From Paenibacillus sp. FSL R10-2734 (GTDB taxonomy: Bacteria > Bacillota > Bacilli > Paenibacillales > Paenibacillaceae): 64,000 nucleotides of DNA. How positions within the stretch are numbered: position 1 is the stretch's first letter; every line of letters begins with the position of its first letter. The stretch covers positions 1,860,001 through 1,924,000 of the forward strand of contig NZ_CP150170.1 in NCBI RefSeq assembly GCF_037963865.1, given 5' to 3'. The notes under the pieces were generated by a model, which was not told the origin of the DNA, searched no databases, and was given only the letters and a program-made list of their open reading frames with translations. A program made the translations under genes and the position numbers. Shown one piece after another: positions 61,233 through 64,000 of this stretch.

Positions 61233-62507
61233 ATGAGAAAAAAGGCAGCCTTGCTATTATGCTCTATGATGTTGATGCTGACTACGGCAGCGTGTGGCAC
61301 CAAATCCAACACCGGTAACACTGGAAATGGAGCTTCAGATAACGCTGGAGCGGCAAAACAGGAGAAGCAAGAGACCGTCGAAGTCACGATGGCATACTGG
61401 GCAAATGCGTCCGAACAAAAGAACTTCGAATTTATGGTGGATGGCATTGATAAAGAATATCCGAACATTAAAGTTAAGATGCAAATGTACCCAACGAGCG
61501 ATGAGTTTTGGAAAGCGGTTCCAACGGCGATTGCTGCCGGGGTAGGGCCTGATATCATTGCTATGTCGGATGAAGGAAACTATGAGTATATTAAAAAAGG
61601 CGTACTCTCTCCACTAGATGAGATGATCGACAAAGTAGGGTTCGATAAAGACCGCATTACTGGATCACTGTACAAAGGCTGGACAGATGATAATAAACTT
61701 TATGGAATTCCTTACGATTCTTCTACTTCTATGATGGCGATCAACAAAGAGATGTTTGAAAAATCAGGAATCACTAAATATCCGGAAACGATGGATGAGG
61801 TCGTTGAACTGGCCAAAGCCATGACTAAGGATGGCGTGAAAGGTATTATCGGCAGTATCGATCCATTTCACATCACTCAATATGTTCACGCTTTCGGCGG
61901 AGACTGGGCCTTCGGAAAAACGATTAATTCCAAAGAAAACGTAGCTGGCGTGCAGTTTTTCGTGGATCTTTTCCTCAAAAATAAGGTAGCAATTGCTCCA
62001 ATCGAAGTAGGGGCTCCATGGGATGGCGAAGTATTCAGTCAAGAAAAAGGGGCTATGTCCACGGCTGGTCCATGGTATGTAGGTCATTTGAAAGAAGCTA
62101 ACCCTGACTTGGGATTGATTGCTCTGCCGATGCCTAAAGGTACAGTAGAAGCACAAAGCGCTTACTCTCACGGGTTGTCGATTCTGGATGGCAGCAAGCA
62201 TAAGGAAGAAGCTATGCAAGTGATCAAGTATGCGCTGCGTGATGAAGCACAATTGAATGCGATTGAGGCGGTTGGATATTCACCGGCAGTATCTTCTCTG
62301 CTTCCTAAATATTTGGAGAAGAATCCTGAATTGAAAGCAGTATTCGACAATATGGAAAAAGTGGGCATGCCGTTTGCTTACCCTGAACAAACCAAAGCGT
62401 TTAATGCTGATCTGCTTAAAGGCGTAGAGGAAATCATCTTTAAGCAAGACGGATTGACGGTTGAACAATTGCTGAATGATCTCCAAAGCAAATACGGAGA
62501 AAACTAG
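61233..62507 (+). CDS. CUT1 ABC transporter sugar-binding lipoprotein (GH65 locus)
   Basis: 424 aa. Signal RKKAALLLCSMMLMLTTAAC with lipobox TTAAC, a short Gly/Asn linker, then an SBP_bac_1 domain (VEVTMAYWANASEQKNF, YGIPYDSSTSMMAINKEMF, GAMSTAGPWYVGHLK). It completes the transporter whose permeases are encoded at 52764-54530 and likely binds the disaccharide or oligosaccharide degraded by the GH65 enzyme. Confidence 0.92.
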   Translation: MRKKAALLLCSMMLMLTTAACGTKSNTGNTGNGASDNAGAAKQEKQETVEVTMAYWANASEQKNFEFMVDGIDKEYPNIKVKMQMYPTSDEFWKAVPTAIAAGVGPDIIAMSDEGNYEYIKKGVLSPLDEMIDKVGFDKDRITGSLYKGWTDDNKLYGIPYDSSTSMMAINKEMFEKSGITKYPETMDEVVELAKAMTKDGVKGIIGSIDPFHITQYVHAFGGDWAFGKTINSKENVAGVQFFVDLFLKNKVAIAPIEVGAPWDGEVFSQEKGAMSTAGPWYVGHLKEANPDLGLIALPMPKGTVEAQSAYSHGLSILDGSKHKEEAMQVIKYALRDEAQLNAIEAVGYSPAVSSLLPKYLEKNPELKAVFDNMEKVGMPFAYPEQTKAFNADLLKGVEEIIFKQDGLTVEQLLNDLQSKYGEN

Positions 62508-62516
62508 TTATTGAAC

Positions 62517-62556
62517 GGTTGGACTTTGCTATAACCAAAGTCCAGCCATTTTTTTC
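62517..62556 (+). terminator. Terminator/attenuator after the binding-protein gene
   Basis: TGGACTTTG/CAAAGTCCA stem with extra GG/CC closing pairs, then seven T. The next gene starts 30 bp later, so it probably limits read-through into it. Confidence 0.7.
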
Positions 62557-62585
62557 ACAATCATTTAAGGAGGTCAAAGGGAAAA

Positions 62586-64000
62586 ATGAAAAGGTCGCTT
62601 AACAGTGTCATTTCAAAGATTGTACTCATGTGCTTGTTCATAACATCCATCGGTCCCGTGTACTCTATGCAGGCAGCACCCGCAGCACCTGCTCCTAAGA
62701 TTAATGAAGGCGTGGTCAATGGCGAGTTTCCACTGAATTTAACACAAACGGGGGATATCGACTGGCTGCATTTTAAAGCGGATAACTTGAATCAGCTTCA
62801 ACGAATTCAGAAGGCAGGTCCGAACTCGGTCACCTTCAGTGTATATGGGGATACGGCAACTGAGGGCAAATTAAACAGAGGCACCGATGCCGATTACATG
62901 TCCTATACCTGGAGTAATGGTATGCCAGGATTTGAATATGGTTTAAACGACACGGGAACAGGTCTGTTTTATCCAAAGTCCAGTCGAGACAAAGGGAGCT
63001 ATAACAATGTTGGCTGGGATATTGAAGTAGCAGCGCAGCCGCAGGATTCCACCCTTGTATTTGGTCTTGGGTTGTGGCAAGCAGATATAGATCTTAACAT
63101 CTATACTGATGATGTACTTTCGGTAACCCGAAACGTCTACGGCGATTCTGTTTCTAAGAACTATAAGTATCAAGTCAACGTGCCTGCTAATGTGAAGCTG
63201 AAAATTGAAGGGCGTTTGACAAAGGTTGTAGCGAAGAACGGAAATACTTCATTTTCCGGATTGGCTTTAAGCAGTATGGCCCTTGCGGATAAATTGCCGC
63301 TGCAAAATGAATACAACAGAGTTAGCAATATGACGCAAGGTCTTTATACAAATGAGACGTGGCAGGTTCTGGTGAATACGCTGGCTGCTGCCAAGCTTGT
63401 ACTTGATCGAACAGAGGCAACCCAGCCGGAAGTTGACAGCGCTATCAATGCTTTGGTAGCAGCGCAGCTTGGTCTGGTGAAGAGAGAATCGAACATTGTA
63501 ATTGATTTTACGGATAATGCGTTCAAGGAGTATACTTTCGGTGCTAAAACCGATCAACAGGACAGATATCAAACCTTCACAGTGAAGGAAGCTGTTGATA
63601 TGAAGTATGTTCAAGTAAATGTCAAAAGATATAAAGAACCTGTGAGCGACTTGATTATCAAATTGTATGCAGCAAACAGTGAAGGGCTGCCGACTGGAGA
63701 TCCGCTAGTCCAAACGACAGTGGACAAAAACCGGATTGTGGACGGAGGACTCACTACTGCAGAGTTGAGCTACAGTCTCCTTAAGGATACGCAATATGCG
63801 CTCGTTCTGACTCAACAAGAGCGGGGCTCCGGGGAATATCGCTGGGTCATCATGTCCAAAAACTTTGAATCTCAAAAGGAGTCCTTTGGCAAATCGACAT
63901 CAGGTGTCTTTAAATCCGAAGCGAGCCTAGGCACAGGCATCATGAGAATTGTGAAAGAAGGCAACGTAGATCGGGCCCCACTGCAAGGCCTGATTGAAGA
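62586..64000 (+). CDS. Large secreted FIVAR-containing protein, 3' end outside the window
   Basis: The frame is open for 471 codons to the window end. Signal peptide: basic start, IVLMCLFITSIGPVYSMQAA. Residues about 45-245 are a beta-rich carbohydrate-binding-like domain (DIDWLHFKADNL, LVFGLGLWQADIDLNIY). Residues about 240-300 are a FIVAR/three-helix module (NEYNRVSNMTQGLYTNETW, LVNTLAAAKLVLDRTEA). A further beta domain starts near 305 (NIVIDFTDNAF). Such layouts belong to very large cell-surface glycoside hydrolases or adhesins. It may degrade the polymer that supplies the GH65 pathway (inference). GGAGG precedes the ATG at 62586. Confidence 0.82.
   Translation, partial: MKRSLNSVISKIVLMCLFITSIGPVYSMQAAPAAPAPKINEGVVNGEFPLNLTQTGDIDWLHFKADNLNQLQRIQKAGPNSVTFSVYGDTATEGKLNRGTDADYMSYTWSNGMPGFEYGLNDTGTGLFYPKSSRDKGSYNNVGWDIEVAAQPQDSTLVFGLGLWQADIDLNIYTDDVLSVTRNVYGDSVSKNYKYQVNVPANVKLKIEGRLTKVVAKNGNTSFSGLALSSMALADKLPLQNEYNRVSNMTQGLYTNETWQVLVNTLAAAKLVLDRTEATQPEVDSAINALVAAQLGLVKRESNIVIDFTDNAFKEYTFGAKTDQQDRYQTFTVKEAVDMKYVQVNVKRYKEPVSDLIIKLYAANSEGLPTGDPLVQTTVDKNRIVDGGLTTAELSYSLLKDTQYALVLTQQERGSGEYRWVIMSKNFESQKESFGKSTSGVFKSEASLGTGIMRIVKEGNVDRAPLQGLIE

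Overview
The window reads as chromosomal DNA of a spore-forming, carbohydrate-scavenging Bacillota, most probably a Paenibacillus. Support comes from the gerM-rph-rdgB sporulation/housekeeping block, an SLH-type surface protein, YesMN-like two-component systems beside CUT1 sugar transporters, secreted GH18 chitinases with PT-rich linkers, a Mn2+ (yybP-ykoY) riboswitch and strong AGGAGG-type ribosome sites. No sequence search was run; the genus is an inference.

Layout. 0-5 kb: partial TPR/SMI1-KNR4 gene, MFS efflux protein, divergent aldo/keto reductase and AraC regulator, and a small gene behind a palindromic operator. 5.4-13.5 kb: one sialic-acid operon (nanA, SGNH esterase, CUT1 transporter, nanE, nanK, RpiR regulator, nanQ) with a 168-bp MITE-like element inside it. 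13.6-15.1 kb: IS110-family element (IS1111-like), copy A. 15.3-20.1 kb: D-glucosaminate-type operon (amidohydrolase, ammonia-lyase, KDPG aldolase, sugar-acid kinase, GntR regulator) behind a two-operator promoter. 20.3-22.8 kb: NMT1-like ABC importer. 23.2-27.9 kb: serine hydrolase lacking a normal start codon, YcdB/SLH surface protein, riboswitch-controlled TerC. 28-36.9 kb: maltodextrin-type CUT1 transporter, histidine kinase/response regulator and GH13 glucosidase. 37-38.9 kb: methyltransferase and MBL hydrolase. 38.9-40.4 kb: gene-free repeat island. 40.4-41.9 kb: IS copy B, inverted, same 1505-bp length. 42-45.6 kb: PgpA-like gene, gerM, rph, rdgB. 45.7-50 kb: two chitinases. 50.6-52.5 kb: NfeD, SPFH and cupin proteins. 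52.7-64 kb: GH65 phosphorylase plus beta-phosphoglucomutase with permeases, two-component system, binding protein and the start of a large secreted FIVAR protein.

How it works together. Most of the window captures and catabolises sugars: sialic acid, amino-sugar acids, maltodextrin-like glucosides, chitin and a GH65 disaccharide. The three CUT1 transporters have no ATPase gene nearby, so a shared MsmX-type ATPase elsewhere is expected. Two of the three are linked to YesMN-type signalling, and the GH65 response regulator probably acts through TGTAAANATCCTC half-sites found in identical geometry at two promoters.

Most interesting. Both IS copies sit precisely inside units of a palindromic repeat (arms TATAGGGA/TCCCTATA), and the IS right end carries, in a predicted hairpin loop, an 11-nt stretch complementary to that repeat across the insertion point, as expected of a bridge RNA/seekRNA target guide. 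In addition, four arrays of unrelated palindromes share one geometry: four units spaced about 50, 58-63 and 50 bp.
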